From Gammaproteobacteria bacterium (GTDB lineage: Bacteria > Pseudomonadota > Gammaproteobacteria > Steroidobacterales > Rariloculaceae), in assembly GCA_017577365.1 (NCBI GenBank), contig PKRJ01000012.1:1-64000 (forward strand): 64,000 nt of DNA, in the 5' to 3' direction. The notes under the pieces are model-generated. The model worked only from the letters and a program-made list of their open reading frames with translations. It was not told the origin of the DNA and searched no databases. Shown here piece by piece: positions 1 to 7,881 of the stretch (its first letter is position 1; the number at the start of each line of letters is the position of its first letter). Position numbers and translations under genes: made by a program.

Positions 1-588
1 CTTCGGCAGGTGCGGGTTGTATAAAGGACCGGGCCTGGGCCCCCGCGGCCCCCCGCCGGGCTCCCGGTCGCGCCCACCGGCCCTCGCGACCGAGTCGAGC
101 CGCCGTTCCGCCTCGTGGCGGCGCCGTTCGTTCGGCTCGGGATCGCGCACCCAATCGGTCAGCAGCTGATACGGATTCTCGCGACAGTGCGCGAGGCGCA
201 GCGGGATGTCGGCGAGGTAGCACATCAGCGCCGCCGGCAGAGGGTTCTGGCTGTGCACCGTGAAGATCACGGCGGCATCGAAGCGGCGCGCGGCGAGACG
301 ACGAATCATGTGCCGGTCCGGCTGCGCGCTCGTGCGGCGCCCCGTGGCCTTGACCCACGGCGCGTCGTAAACGATCACATCGTCGACGTCCGGCACGAGC
401 CGCGCCGCTTCCGCGCCCGCCGGCGAGGTCAACAACGTCAGCCTTCGCTCGGGGTGCGAGCATCGCGCCGCACGAAGCGCCGGCGTCGTCATCAGCACGT
501 CGCCCAAGGCATCGAGTCGTACCGCGAGCACGTGCCGCACCGCCCGCCAGGCTCTGTAGCGTTCGCCGCCGATCGGGCGCGCGTCCAT
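1..588 (-). CDS. Glycosyltransferase family 9 (heptosyltransferase-like), cut by the left window edge
   Basis: Reading the minus strand from ATG at 588 gives an open frame to position 1 (196 codons, no stop). The N-terminus has the GT9 opening pattern: a hydrophobic strand, VRLDALGDVLMTTPALRAAR, then a Rossmann-like fold. GT9 enzymes add ADP-heptose or related sugars to LPS core or other surface glycans on the cytoplasmic face. It starts one base after the stop of the GmhB-like gene, as last visible gene of the operon. The final 25 or so residues are rich in Gly, Pro and Arg and look unlike a GT9, so sequence quality near the edge is uncertain. The C-terminal donor-binding half is outside the window. 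Confidence 0.8.
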   Translation of the reverse strand, partial: MDARPIGGERYRAWRAVRHVLAVRLDALGDVLMTTPALRAARCSHPERRLTLLTSPAGAEAARLVPDVDDVIVYDAPWVKATGRRTSAQPDRHMIRRLAARRFDAAVIFTVHSQNPLPAALMCYLADIPLRLAHCRENPYQLLTDWVRDPEPNERRRHEAERRLDSVARAGGRDREPGGGPRGPRPGPLYNPHLPK

Positions 589-589
589 A

Positions 590-1198
590 TCAACGCTCCC
601 CCGTCTCGGCACGCTCGCGGCGGGCGGTGTCGAGCTCGACGATGAGCCGCGCGGCCTCATCGAGGTCGTCGACGATATGATGCGGAAGCCTGCTCGTGTC
701 GAGCTGCCACTCCGTCTCGCTGCCGTTGTCGACGAGGACGGTCCGGCATCCGACTCGCCGTCCCGCTTCGATGTCGTCGAGTATGTCGCCGACGAGCCAC
801 GACTCGCCGAGGTCGAGATCGAGCTCTCGGGCCGCGCGCGAAAGCAGTCCCGGCGCGGGCTTCCTGCAATCGCAAACGCGCCGATAACGCTCGACGGTTC
901 CGGACGGATCGTGCGGACAGTAGTAGAAGCCGGCCAGCGGCACTCCCAACGCGACGAGCCGCGTGGAGATCTCGCCCGCAACGGTCGCGAGCGCCGCCTC
1001 GTCGAAGAGTCCCCGCGCGACGCCCGGCTGATTCGACACGATCGCGAGCACGAAGCCGGCATCGGCCAAACGGCGTACCGCTTCTTCCGCAAACGGGACG
1101 AATCGGATGCGAGCCGGATCGACGTTGAACGGCACGTCGTCGACCAACGTCCCGTCCTTATCGAGAAAAACGCCTCGTCTTGGACCGAGCTGCGTCAT
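590..1198 (-). CDS. HAD-family phosphatase, GmhB-like (D,D-heptose 1,7-bisphosphate phosphatase type)
   Basis: 202 residues, the normal GmhB length. The HAD nucleophile motif is FLDKDGT (Asp13, Asp15), followed by a SNQPGVARG loop. The GmhB zinc site is present as Cys94, His96, Cys109 and Cys111 in CPHD...CDCRKP. GmhB removes the C7 phosphate from D-glycero-D-manno-heptose 1,7-bisphosphate on the way to ADP-heptose; histidinol-phosphate phosphatases share the fold. The ATG at 1198 overlaps the SDR stop as ATGA, so the two are translationally coupled. With two GT9 genes in the operon, heptose metabolism is the natural reading; exact substrate is inferred. Confidence 0.85.
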   Translation of the reverse strand: MTQLGPRRGVFLDKDGTLVDDVPFNVDPARIRFVPFAEEAVRRLADAGFVLAIVSNQPGVARGLFDEAALATVAGEISTRLVALGVPLAGFYYCPHDPSGTVERYRRVCDCRKPAPGLLSRAARELDLDLGESWLVGDILDDIEAGRRVGCRTVLVDNGSETEWQLDTSRLPHHIVDDLDEAARLIVELDTARRERAETGER

Positions 1199-1965
1199 GG
1201 CCACGACGTTTCTCGCTCCGGTAAGACCAAGAGCTCGGGGATCACCGTTCCGGAAGGCTGCGTGAGCACGAAACGGACCGCTGCAGCGACGGCTTCCGGA
1301 TCCTGCAGCACGTCCACGTCGATGTCCGGGAACCGCTCGAGCAAGAACGGCGTACGCATGCCGCCGGCGACGAGCGCCGTGACCTTGATGCGATGCGCGC
1401 GACCCTCGACATGAAGGGCGTGGCTCAAGCCGAGCAGCCCCCATTTGCTTGCGTGATAGGCGGCCGCATTGGCCCAGGCGCGCTTCGCCGCGGTGGACAC
1501 GACGTTCACGATATGCCCGCCCCGTCCCCGCCGGCGCATCGCCTCGAACGCGACCTTCGACAGCACAAAAGGCCCGCGCAGGTTGACCGCGAGCACGTGA
1601 TCCCATTCGCCGACGCTCAGCTCCGTCACCGGTTTGGTCACATCGACGCCCGCATTGTTGATCAATGCATCCAGGCGCCCGTGCGCTTCGATCGCTGCGG
1701 CGATCGCCGCGCTCGCATCTTCTTCATTCCGCACGTCGAGACGGCGAGCGCTCGCCGCAAAGCCCGCGGCACGAAGCGCCTCCGCGTGGGCCGAAGCCGC
1801 GTCCGCTTCGACGTCCGTCACGATCACGAAGGCGCCCGCTGCGGCGAGATCCTCACAGACGGCCCGCCCGAGACCTCGCGCACCACCCGTGACGAGAACC
1901 ACCCTTCCCTTCAACTCCGCTGCGCCGTCGACGACGCGCGCTTCGGCGGTCCGACGCACGCTCAT
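1195..1965 (-). CDS. Short-chain dehydrogenase/reductase (SDR)
   Basis: 256 residues, classical SDR. The dinucleotide-binding motif is TGGARGLGRAV near residue 26, followed by NNAG at 103-106. The catalytic set is Ser157, Tyr170 and Lys174 (YHASK). The start at 1965 is preceded by a strong Shine-Dalgarno, AAGGAGG, and overlaps the upstream glycosyltransferase stop as ATGA. Its place between glycosyltransferases and a GmhB-like phosphatase suggests it modifies a sugar or sugar nucleotide, but the sequence does not show the substrate. Confidence 0.85.
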   Translation of the reverse strand: MSVRRTAEARVVDGAAELKGRVVLVTGGARGLGRAVCEDLAAAGAFVIVTDVEADAASAHAEALRAAGFAASARRLDVRNEEDASAAIAAAIEAHGRLDALINNAGVDVTKPVTELSVGEWDHVLAVNLRGPFVLSKVAFEAMRRRGRGGHIVNVVSTAAKRAWANAAAYHASKWGLLGLSHALHVEGRAHRIKVTALVAGGMRTPFLLERFPDIDVDVLQDPEAVAAAVRFVLTQPSGTVIPELLVLPERETSWP

Positions 1966-3356
1966 TTCGGGGTCCTCCTTGTCCGGTCGCCGATGGGCGT
2001 GACCGCGGAGCCGACCGGGCGTCGCTTCGGCGGGTCGGCCGAACGGCCGCGTGGCGCGACGCCGGCGGACGGGCTCATCGGAGCGCTGCCGTAGCCGCTG
2101 CCCGCGTAACGCACGCGGGGCTCCTCGACCGCGCGCTCCAGGACCGCCGCGTAGACGTCCTCGATCGCACGCGCGACGTGTCGCCACGTGAAATGCCGCA
2201 CCACGCGAGCGCGTCCCGCGCGTCCCATCGCGTCGCGCATGGTCCTCTCGCGGCGAAACAGCGCGAGACAGCGCGCAAGCGCTTCCGGATCGGCCGGCGG
2301 GATCAGACGTCCCGTCTTGCCGTCGACGACTGTGTACTTCACGCCGCCTACGCGGCTGCCGATCACTGGAACCGCACATGCCATCGCCTCGAGCGGCGTG
2401 ATACCGAAGGGCTCGTACCACGGCAGCGTGACGAAGACGTCGGCGGCGCTGTAGTAGTAGCGCAGCACCTCGCGATCTCGACGACCGGCGAACGCGACTC
2501 TGTCGGAGATTCGTGCTTCGGCGGCGACCCGAGACAGGCGCGCGATCTCGGGCACTCGCGTGGGATTCGGCTCGTGGAAGTCACCTCCGACGATCAGCAG
2601 CCGTGCATCGACCGCCTCGGCGTGCACGAAACGCGCGAAGCCTTCTATCACCGTCGCGATGCCCTTCCGCGGCACGAGGCGCCCGAGCTGAAGCACGATG
2701 AACGCGTCCTTCGGCAGGCCCAGCAGCGCGCGCGCCGTATCCCGAGGCACGGGCCAAAGCTCGGCCGGATCGAAACCGCACGGCACGATACTGATCCTCT
2801 CCGGATCCGCCGCGTAATGGGTCATCAGATCGGCGCGGTCCTGCGGACACTCCGCGATGACTCGATCGGCCACGCACGCGATGTGCTCCTCGTGCTCGAA
2901 GCGCGTATCGGGAAATCGATCGGCCGCGCCCTGGTGAGCACGTCGTATTCGTCCGAGCGCGTGGAACGTGATCACGAACGGAATGCCGAGCGAGCGCTTG
3001 ACGTCCGCTGCGGTCAGGCCGGACATCCAGAAGTTCGCGTGCAGCAGGTCGTAACGCCGACGCCTGCACGCCCGGCGCACGTAACGCGTGAACTCGGCCA
3101 TGTGCGGCAGCAGTTCCTCCTTCGGGATCTGCTCGGGAGGTCCGGCCGGCACGTGAATCACTCGCGAGTTCGGGTACCACGCGACGACCTCGGGCTGGTC
3201 GGGCGCGTCGCGGCGCGTGAAAACGTCGACCTCGACTCCGCGATCGGCGAGACACCGACTGAGATGAGCCACGTACACGTTCTGTCCGCCCGCGTCGGCG
3301 CCGCCGATCGCCGCCAGCGGCGATGCGTGGTCGCTGATCATTGCAATCCTATGCAT
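1962..3356 (-). CDS. Glycosyltransferase family 4 (group 1)
   Basis: 464 residues with GT-B architecture. The N-terminal acceptor domain has GGADAGGQNVYV, the glycine-rich donor loop seen in sucrose-phosphate-synthase and MshA-type enzymes. The C-terminal domain has LGRLVPRKG and the EX7E motif in YEPFGITPLEAMACAVPV. The last 45 residues are a low-complexity Arg/Pro/Ser tail with no family counterpart. The start at 3356 lies inside the end of the previous gene (8-base overlap). It likely acts in the cytoplasm on a lipid-linked or LPS-like acceptor. Donor sugar unknown. Confidence 0.88.
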   Translation of the reverse strand: MHRIAMISDHASPLAAIGGADAGGQNVYVAHLSRCLADRGVEVDVFTRRDAPDQPEVVAWYPNSRVIHVPAGPPEQIPKEELLPHMAEFTRYVRRACRRRRYDLLHANFWMSGLTAADVKRSLGIPFVITFHALGRIRRAHQGAADRFPDTRFEHEEHIACVADRVIAECPQDRADLMTHYAADPERISIVPCGFDPAELWPVPRDTARALLGLPKDAFIVLQLGRLVPRKGIATVIEGFARFVHAEAVDARLLIVGGDFHEPNPTRVPEIARLSRVAAEARISDRVAFAGRRDREVLRYYYSAADVFVTLPWYEPFGITPLEAMACAVPVIGSRVGGVKYTVVDGKTGRLIPPADPEALARCLALFRRERTMRDAMGRAGRARVVRHFTWRHVARAIEDVYAAVLERAVEEPRVRYAGSGYGSAPMSPSAGVAPRGRSADPPKRRPVGSAVTPIGDRTRRTPK

Positions 3357-4347
3357 GGGCCCTGAGCCTCCTTGCCGCCTTCTCGTCCGTTCGGTGCGTG
3401 CGCGATCGCACGACCTCTTCGAACGCGTCGTTCCAGTCGCGCACGAATCGCTCGATCGAGAAGCGGCGCTCGGCGGTCTTTCGGGCACCTGCGCCGAGCC
3501 GCGCCGCCTCGTCCGGATAAGCGAGAAGTCTCTGCATGTGCGCGATGAGCCGATCGAAGCGGGTCTCGACGTATCCCGACACGCCGTTCTCGACGACGGT
3601 CACCATCTCCGTCGTCGCCAATCCGATCACCGGAAGTCCGACGGCCATCGCCTCGCACACCGCGAGGCCGAGGCTCGTGTAGCGGATCGGGTTGAAGAAG
3701 AATCGATAGCGGGCCATGAGCTTCGGCAGCTCCGCGTGCGGCACCTCGCCGAGCCCTCCGAGCGCTTCGGACCCGATGCCGGCGAGATCGAGCGGCACGT
3801 ACTCGCGCACCCTCTCGAAAACATCCGCGCCGAGCCGCCGCCCCCGCGCCGCGAGCCCGTTCACGACGACGATTCCGCGCTCGAGCTCTCCCGTGTGCTC
3901 CGCCTCCGCCGGCACCTCGACGCCGTGCTCGATGACGCGCACCGGCGTTGCGCCCGCATCCCACATCAATGCGTTGAACGGCGTGACGTGCACGAGAAGA
4001 ACGTCCGGATCGTCGACGGGATGACGCGTGTCGGTCGGGTTGTCGCGAGGGGGATCGTGCTCGATGAAGATTCGCGGCAAACGCCGCTGCGCCGCCGAGA
4101 GAATCTCGTACTGATCCTCGAAATAGTTCTTTCTCGATTGGAAGACGATCACGTCGAGATCGAGGTCGGCCACCTTGTCGGCCGGCACGTCGATCACGTT
4201 CGGCCCCCACGGAAGCCCAGGTAGTCGGCCGCCGTATCCCTCCGGACGCCCCGGTTTCACCGGGAGATAGATCGTGTGCGGCACGCGGCAGAGGTAATAG
4301 AGATAGTTGCCGTGCACGTGCCACGTGAGAATGTTCAGACGTCGCAT
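3349..4347 (-). CDS. Glycosyltransferase, group 1 type
   Basis: 332 residues. N-terminus MRRLNILTWHVHGNYLYYL resembles a family of cytoplasmic glycosyltransferases in surface-polysaccharide loci. The C-terminal half holds GLAVCEAMAVGLPVIG, the GT4 EX7E-like donor-binding segment, followed by a helical RRFSIERFVRDWNDAF tail. It overlaps the half-GT9 gene by 13 bases upstream and the GT4 gene by 8 downstream, so it is co-translated with them. Substrates cannot be read from sequence. Confidence 0.82.
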   Translation of the reverse strand: MRRLNILTWHVHGNYLYYLCRVPHTIYLPVKPGRPEGYGGRLPGLPWGPNVIDVPADKVADLDLDVIVFQSRKNYFEDQYEILSAAQRRLPRIFIEHDPPRDNPTDTRHPVDDPDVLLVHVTPFNALMWDAGATPVRVIEHGVEVPAEAEHTGELERGIVVVNGLAARGRRLGADVFERVREYVPLDLAGIGSEALGGLGEVPHAELPKLMARYRFFFNPIRYTSLGLAVCEAMAVGLPVIGLATTEMVTVVENGVSGYVETRFDRLIAHMQRLLAYPDEAARLGAGARKTAERRFSIERFVRDWNDAFEEVVRSRTHRTDEKAARRLRAHA

Positions 4348-4871
4348 CGGTCACTCCGCTGCTCTGTCCGTTGCGCCTCCTCGAGCAACCCGCGCGCGGC
4401 ACACACGAGCTCGAGGTGGCGCGCCGTGCCATCGCGAGCCGGCGGCGGGAACGCCGACGAAAGCACACCGCCGCCGAATTCCGCACTGAACGCCGCCCGG
4501 TACGGCACGCCTGCGAGATAGCAGAGATAGGCCGGAAAGTACGGCTCGTACCCCGTCGCGGCAAAGACGAGCGCGACGCGCGCTTCGACCGCCGCGATGC
4601 GCCTTACTGTTTCCTCGACACGCGTCGCCGCGTCGCGAACTTCCTGCGGCATGGGATAGGCGATCCGTCCGTGCACGCGATTCCCGAGCGCGTGCGGACA
4701 CGAAACGTCCATGGGCCACAACAGCCGTAGCGTCGCGCTCGGCCACAGGGCTCGAAGCGTATCGACGGCGGGAACGAGCGTTTCGGCATCGTGCGTCGGC
4801 CCGACATACGCCGCGACGATGTTTCGCGCATCGGGACGGGGCTTCTCATCGTGTCTCGCTCTAGCCGCCAT
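4335..4871 (-). CDS. Protein resembling only the N-terminal half of a GT9 glycosyltransferase
   Basis: 178 residues, about half the length of a GT9 enzyme. Its segment YLCYLAGVPYRAAFS aligns by eye with MCYLADIPLRLAHC in the GT9 gene at the left edge, in the same order relative to following helices. No GND-type donor-binding C-terminal domain follows; the frame closes with an Arg/Asp-rich tail. The start at 4871 overlaps the GT9 gene upstream by 11 bases and its end overlaps the next gene by 13, so it has been kept as a compact operon member. It may be a partner subunit, a specialised acceptor-binding protein or a decayed enzyme. Confidence 0.7.
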   Translation of the reverse strand: MAARARHDEKPRPDARNIVAAYVGPTHDAETLVPAVDTLRALWPSATLRLLWPMDVSCPHALGNRVHGRIAYPMPQEVRDAATRVEETVRRIAAVEARVALVFAATGYEPYFPAYLCYLAGVPYRAAFSAEFGGGVLSSAFPPPARDGTARHLELVCAARGLLEEAQRTEQRSDRCDV

Positions 4872-5943
4872 AGACTCCGTTCAGCAGCATCGTCGCTTCT
4901 TCCAGAACCTCTGCCGCCTCCGGCATGTCCGTGCGCGCGATTCGCATTCGCGCGAGGCGTCCCCGCCCGGCGCGTGCGAGGTGCCGACCGACGATCGGCC
5001 GATGGCGCGCGAGATCGATCGGTGCCCAACGCTCCGGGTCGGAGCGCAAGAAAACGATCACGCTCGGGACTCGAAGGGCCGCGGCGAGGTGCGATACGCC
5101 GGTGTCGTTGCCGACCAGCAATGCCGCACGCTCCAACAACGCCGCCAGCGCGCCGAGCGACGTTTCCCCCGCGACATTCAGAGCACGACGCTTCATCGCC
5201 GCTGCGACCGCATCGGCCGCCGGGCGCTCGGCGTGCGTTCCGGTAAGCACGACGCGAAACCCACGACCTGCGAGCACGTTCGCGACCGCCGAGAAGCGTT
5301 CAGGCGGCCATCGTCGTGCCGGATCGCGCGCGCCCGGATGTATGCAAACGAAGCTTCCGCGCTCGAGTCCCGCGAGAGCGCCATGCTCGCGCAGCGCGGC
5401 TCGGTCCTCGTCCGTCATCGGAAACTCGAGTCGGTCGTCGCGCGACGGATAGCCGAGTGCCTTCGTCAAGGTCAGCCATCGATGCACCTCGGCTTGGCGC
5501 TCGGGGTACGGGAAGAATCGAGCGCCGTACCGCTCCTGGCGAGAGGCATCGTAGAAACCGGCCGCCGCGCGCGCCCCGAGCAGCGCCGTGAACGCGTTGC
5601 TGACGCGGCCGCTGCCGTGCATTTGCAGCGCAAGATCGAACGGCGCTCTGCGGACCGAGCGCACGAAACGCTCGAGCGCCGTTGCCGCGAACGGCCTTTC
5701 CGGAATGCCGGGAAAGCCCGGGAAAGGCAGCAGCCCGTCGAGCAATCGCCCGAAGCGTTCGATCATCCACCGACACTCGGGCAGACCGATCAACGCGATG
5801 TCTGCGGCGGGATGCGCGCGTCGCAACGCGCGCAACGCCGGGACCGCACAAAGCATGTCTCCGAGGCCGTGCAGCGCCCGTACGACGGCGATTCTTCCCG
5901 TGCCGTTCAAAGCGCACGCACCTCGGCCCGCGGTGCCGACCAT
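4861..5943 (-). CDS. Glycosyltransferase family 9 (ADP-heptose:LPS heptosyltransferase-like)
   Basis: 360 residues, normal for GT9. It has the N-terminal RALHGLGDMLCAVPALRALR motif (about 22-41), IHPGARDPARRW at the start of the donor domain (201-212) and the signature GNDTGVSHLAAAL (278-290). The family moves heptose from ADP-heptose to LPS core or related acceptors in the cytoplasm. It is the first gene of the seven-gene minus-strand operon. A -24/-12 promoter match lies 87 bases upstream. The ATG at 5943 leaves a 17-residue leader; a TTG a few codons in is an alternative start. Confidence 0.88.
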   Translation of the reverse strand: MVGTAGRGACALNGTGRIAVVRALHGLGDMLCAVPALRALRRAHPAADIALIGLPECRWMIERFGRLLDGLLPFPGFPGIPERPFAATALERFVRSVRRAPFDLALQMHGSGRVSNAFTALLGARAAAGFYDASRQERYGARFFPYPERQAEVHRWLTLTKALGYPSRDDRLEFPMTDEDRAALREHGALAGLERGSFVCIHPGARDPARRWPPERFSAVANVLAGRGFRVVLTGTHAERPAADAVAAAMKRRALNVAGETSLGALAALLERAALLVGNDTGVSHLAAALRVPSVIVFLRSDPERWAPIDLARHRPIVGRHLARAGRGRLARMRIARTDMPEAAEVLEEATMLLNGVYGG

Positions 5944-6029
5944 CCTCGGCGGCCCGATGCAGCCAGCATTCGCTCCTCCGTGTGCAACCCGAGTCGTACC
6001 GTCCCCGGGGTGTTCGCGAAGGCCGAGAA

Positions 6030-6045
6030 TGCAAGCATCATGCCG
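6030..6045 (-). promoter_or_regulatory. Sigma-54 (-24/-12) promoter for the glycan operon
   Basis: Minus-strand CGGCATGATGCTTGCA matches the RpoN consensus TGGCAC-N5-TTGCA, with GG and GC exactly ten bases apart. It is 87 bases upstream of the first gene of the operon and in its direction. Confidence 0.75.
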
Positions 6046-6125
6046 CGAGCAATACTTGCGCGGTGACGCTCCGTCCGGGAAAACACGCATCGAATTCGGA
6101 TACGCATCGACCACGATGCGCATCG

Positions 6126-6161
6126 AAGCCGTCGTGCTCGGACGAGAGCACGACGGCTTTT
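6126..6161. terminator. Strong hairpin downstream of the DksA/TraR-like gene
   Basis: A perfect 14-base stem (AAGCCGTCGTGCTC / GAGCACGACGGCTT) with a six-base loop lies about 33 bases past the stop of the minus-strand gene ending at 6194. The T-run (TTTT) is on the plus-strand side; the minus side has only TT. A second hairpin, CGCATCG-ACCA-CGATGCG, sits next to it at 6103-6120. They separate the regulator gene from the glycan operon promoter. Confidence 0.6.
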
Positions 6162-6193
6162 CCTGCAACGGGACGTTGGATCTGCAGCGAGAG

Positions 6194-6589
6194 CTAGAGC
6201 GAAGGGGTGCGTGCGTCTCGCGCTTCCTCCGCGCGGGACTGACACTCGACGCAGAGCGGCGTCTCGGGAATCGCCTCGAGCCTTTCCTCGGGGATGGGCT
6301 CGCCGCAAGCCCTGCAGATCCCATAGCTGCCGGCACGCACTCGCGCGAGCGCGTACTCGATCGCGCGCAGCTCTTCGACGTCGCGATTGAGCTCCGAGAG
6401 ATTCAAATCGACCAAGAGATCCGCAACCGAGCGGTCATCCGGATCCGCAGCCTGCTGGATCAAGTCGGCGAACCGTTGATCCTCGTGTTTCTCGAGCTCG
6501 CGGCTGATATCGTCGACTATCGCTTTGCGGCGCCGCTTCAGGATCCCCTCGAATCGTGAGAGGTCGATGTCGTTTCTCGGCTCGTGCAT
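6194..6589 (-). CDS. TraR/DksA-family C4 zinc-finger protein
   Basis: 131 residues. An N-terminal helical hairpin (LSRFEGILKRRRKAIVDDI and the following helix) is followed by a C4 zinc finger, CRACGEPI...CVEC, near residues 95-120. DksA/TraR proteins insert into the RNA polymerase secondary channel and alter promoter choice, often with ppGpp. The fragment NDIDLSRFEGIL and the Asp-rich coiled coil fit this family, but it is shorter than E. coli DksA and may not act as DksA. The ATG at 6589 was chosen over the one at 6637 because family members begin near this point. Confidence 0.82.
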   Translation of the reverse strand: MHEPRNDIDLSRFEGILKRRRKAIVDDISRELEKHEDQRFADLIQQAADPDDRSVADLLVDLNLSELNRDVEELRAIEYALARVRAGSYGICRACGEPIPEERLEAIPETPLCVECQSRAEEARDARTPSL

Positions 6590-6625
6590 CGAAATACGTC
6601 TCCGAAGGCCATGAGGCTCCCACGC

Positions 6626-6641
6626 TGCAAGTTCCATTCCC
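6626..6641 (-). promoter_or_regulatory. Weak sigma-54-like site upstream of the DksA/TraR-like gene
   Basis: Minus-strand GGGAATGGAACTTGCA keeps GG and GC ten bases apart and a perfect TTGCA -12 box, but the -24 box reads GGAA instead of GGCA. It is 37 bases upstream of the 6589 start. Given as a possible weak member of the set. Confidence 0.35.
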
Positions 6642-6676
6642 GAGGGTCGTGATCACTTCCGCCGGGCCGGATAACG

Positions 6677-7846
6677 TCACAACACGTCGATCACGGCGCG
6701 CGCGATCGCGGGCTCCTCTTTCACCGGCACCACTCGGACGTCGACGGTGGACCGCGCCGACGAGATGCGCGCGGAGGTGCCTCGGCACGCGGCATTCGCG
6801 CTCGGATCGATCTCGATGCCGAGCCAATTGAACGGTCGCAGCACGCGCTCTCTGATCTCCGACGAGTTCTCGCCAACGCCTCCGCCGATCCCGATCGCGT
6901 CCAGCCCGCCGAGCACCGCGGTATACGCGCCGATGTATTTGCGAATCCGCGTACAGAACACCTCGAGAGCCAGCGCCGCGTCGCGATCTCCATTCGCCTC
7001 GAGGGCCAAGAGCTCGCGCACGTCGTCGGACGAGCCCGAAAGCCCGAGCAGTCCCGATCGCCGATTCAAAGCATCCTCGAGCTCGCGAGCTCCGTAGCCG
7101 AGCTGCATCAGATGCACGATCACGCCTGGGTCCAGATCGCCCGCGCGGGTGCCCATGACGAGGCCCTCGAGCGGCGTGAACCCCATGCTCGTGTCGACCG
7201 GCCGGCCGTCGACGAGCGCCGCCGCGGAGCACCCTTGTCCGAGGTGGAGCGTGATCGCGCGGCGGCCGCAGCCGGCGAGCGCCTCCGCGAGATACGCGTG
7301 CGCAATGCCGTGAAAGCCGTAGCGGCGAATGCGATGCCTTTCGCACCAATCGCGCGGGAGCGCATAGCGTCGAGCCGCTTCCGGCAAATCGTGGAAGAAC
7401 GCCGTGTCGAATACCGCGACCATCGGCACGTCCGGAAACGCGTCGCCGACCGACTCCATGACGGCGAGCGCGGGCGGATTGTGCAGCGGCGCGAGCGCGC
7501 GCCGCGATTTGAGCTCGTCGAATGCGGAGACCGTGAGCCGGATCGGCCTCGAGAAGCGCTCGCCGCCGTGCACCACTCGATGGCCGGTGGCGAAGACGCG
7601 CTCCTTCGACAGAAGCGCGTTCGCGCCGAATAGCCGCTCCAAGACGAGCCTCGCCGCGGCCCGCGCGTCCGCCACGGCGTCCACCGCTTGCGTGGCGGCG
7701 CCGAGCTCGAACGTCGTCCGGCGCCGTCCGATGCCGCGCACGGCGCCGTCGAGCACCGGTCGTAACGGCTCGGCGCCGGCATCGAAGACGGCGAACTTCA
7801 GCGAAGAGCTGCCGGCATTGAAAACGAGAATGAGGCGCTCCGTCAT
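6677..7846 (-). CDS. ackA: Acetate kinase
   Basis: 389 residues, full family length. The N-terminal signature is VFNAGSSSLKFAVFD; VVHGGERFSRP, the FDTAFF segment and HLGQGCS follow, and the C-terminal part has GGVGENSSEIRERV. It interconverts acetyl phosphate + ADP and acetate + ATP in the cytoplasm. It lies 35 bases downstream of phosphoketolase in the same direction, so the pair converts ketose phosphates to acetate with substrate-level ATP. AGGAAC precedes the ATG at 7846. The pair probably shares the promoter upstream of phosphoketolase. Confidence 0.95.
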   Translation of the reverse strand: MTERLILVFNAGSSSLKFAVFDAGAEPLRPVLDGAVRGIGRRRTTFELGAATQAVDAVADARAAARLVLERLFGANALLSKERVFATGHRVVHGGERFSRPIRLTVSAFDELKSRRALAPLHNPPALAVMESVGDAFPDVPMVAVFDTAFFHDLPEAARRYALPRDWCERHRIRRYGFHGIAHAYLAEALAGCGRRAITLHLGQGCSAAALVDGRPVDTSMGFTPLEGLVMGTRAGDLDPGVIVHLMQLGYGARELEDALNRRSGLLGLSGSSDDVRELLALEANGDRDAALALEVFCTRIRKYIGAYTAVLGGLDAIGIGGGVGENSSEIRERVLRPFNWLGIEIDPSANAACRGTSARISSARSTVDVRVVPVKEEPAIARAVIDVL

Positions 7847-7881
7847 CCGTTCCTAAGCGCGAGCTCCGCGGACCTCGCTCC

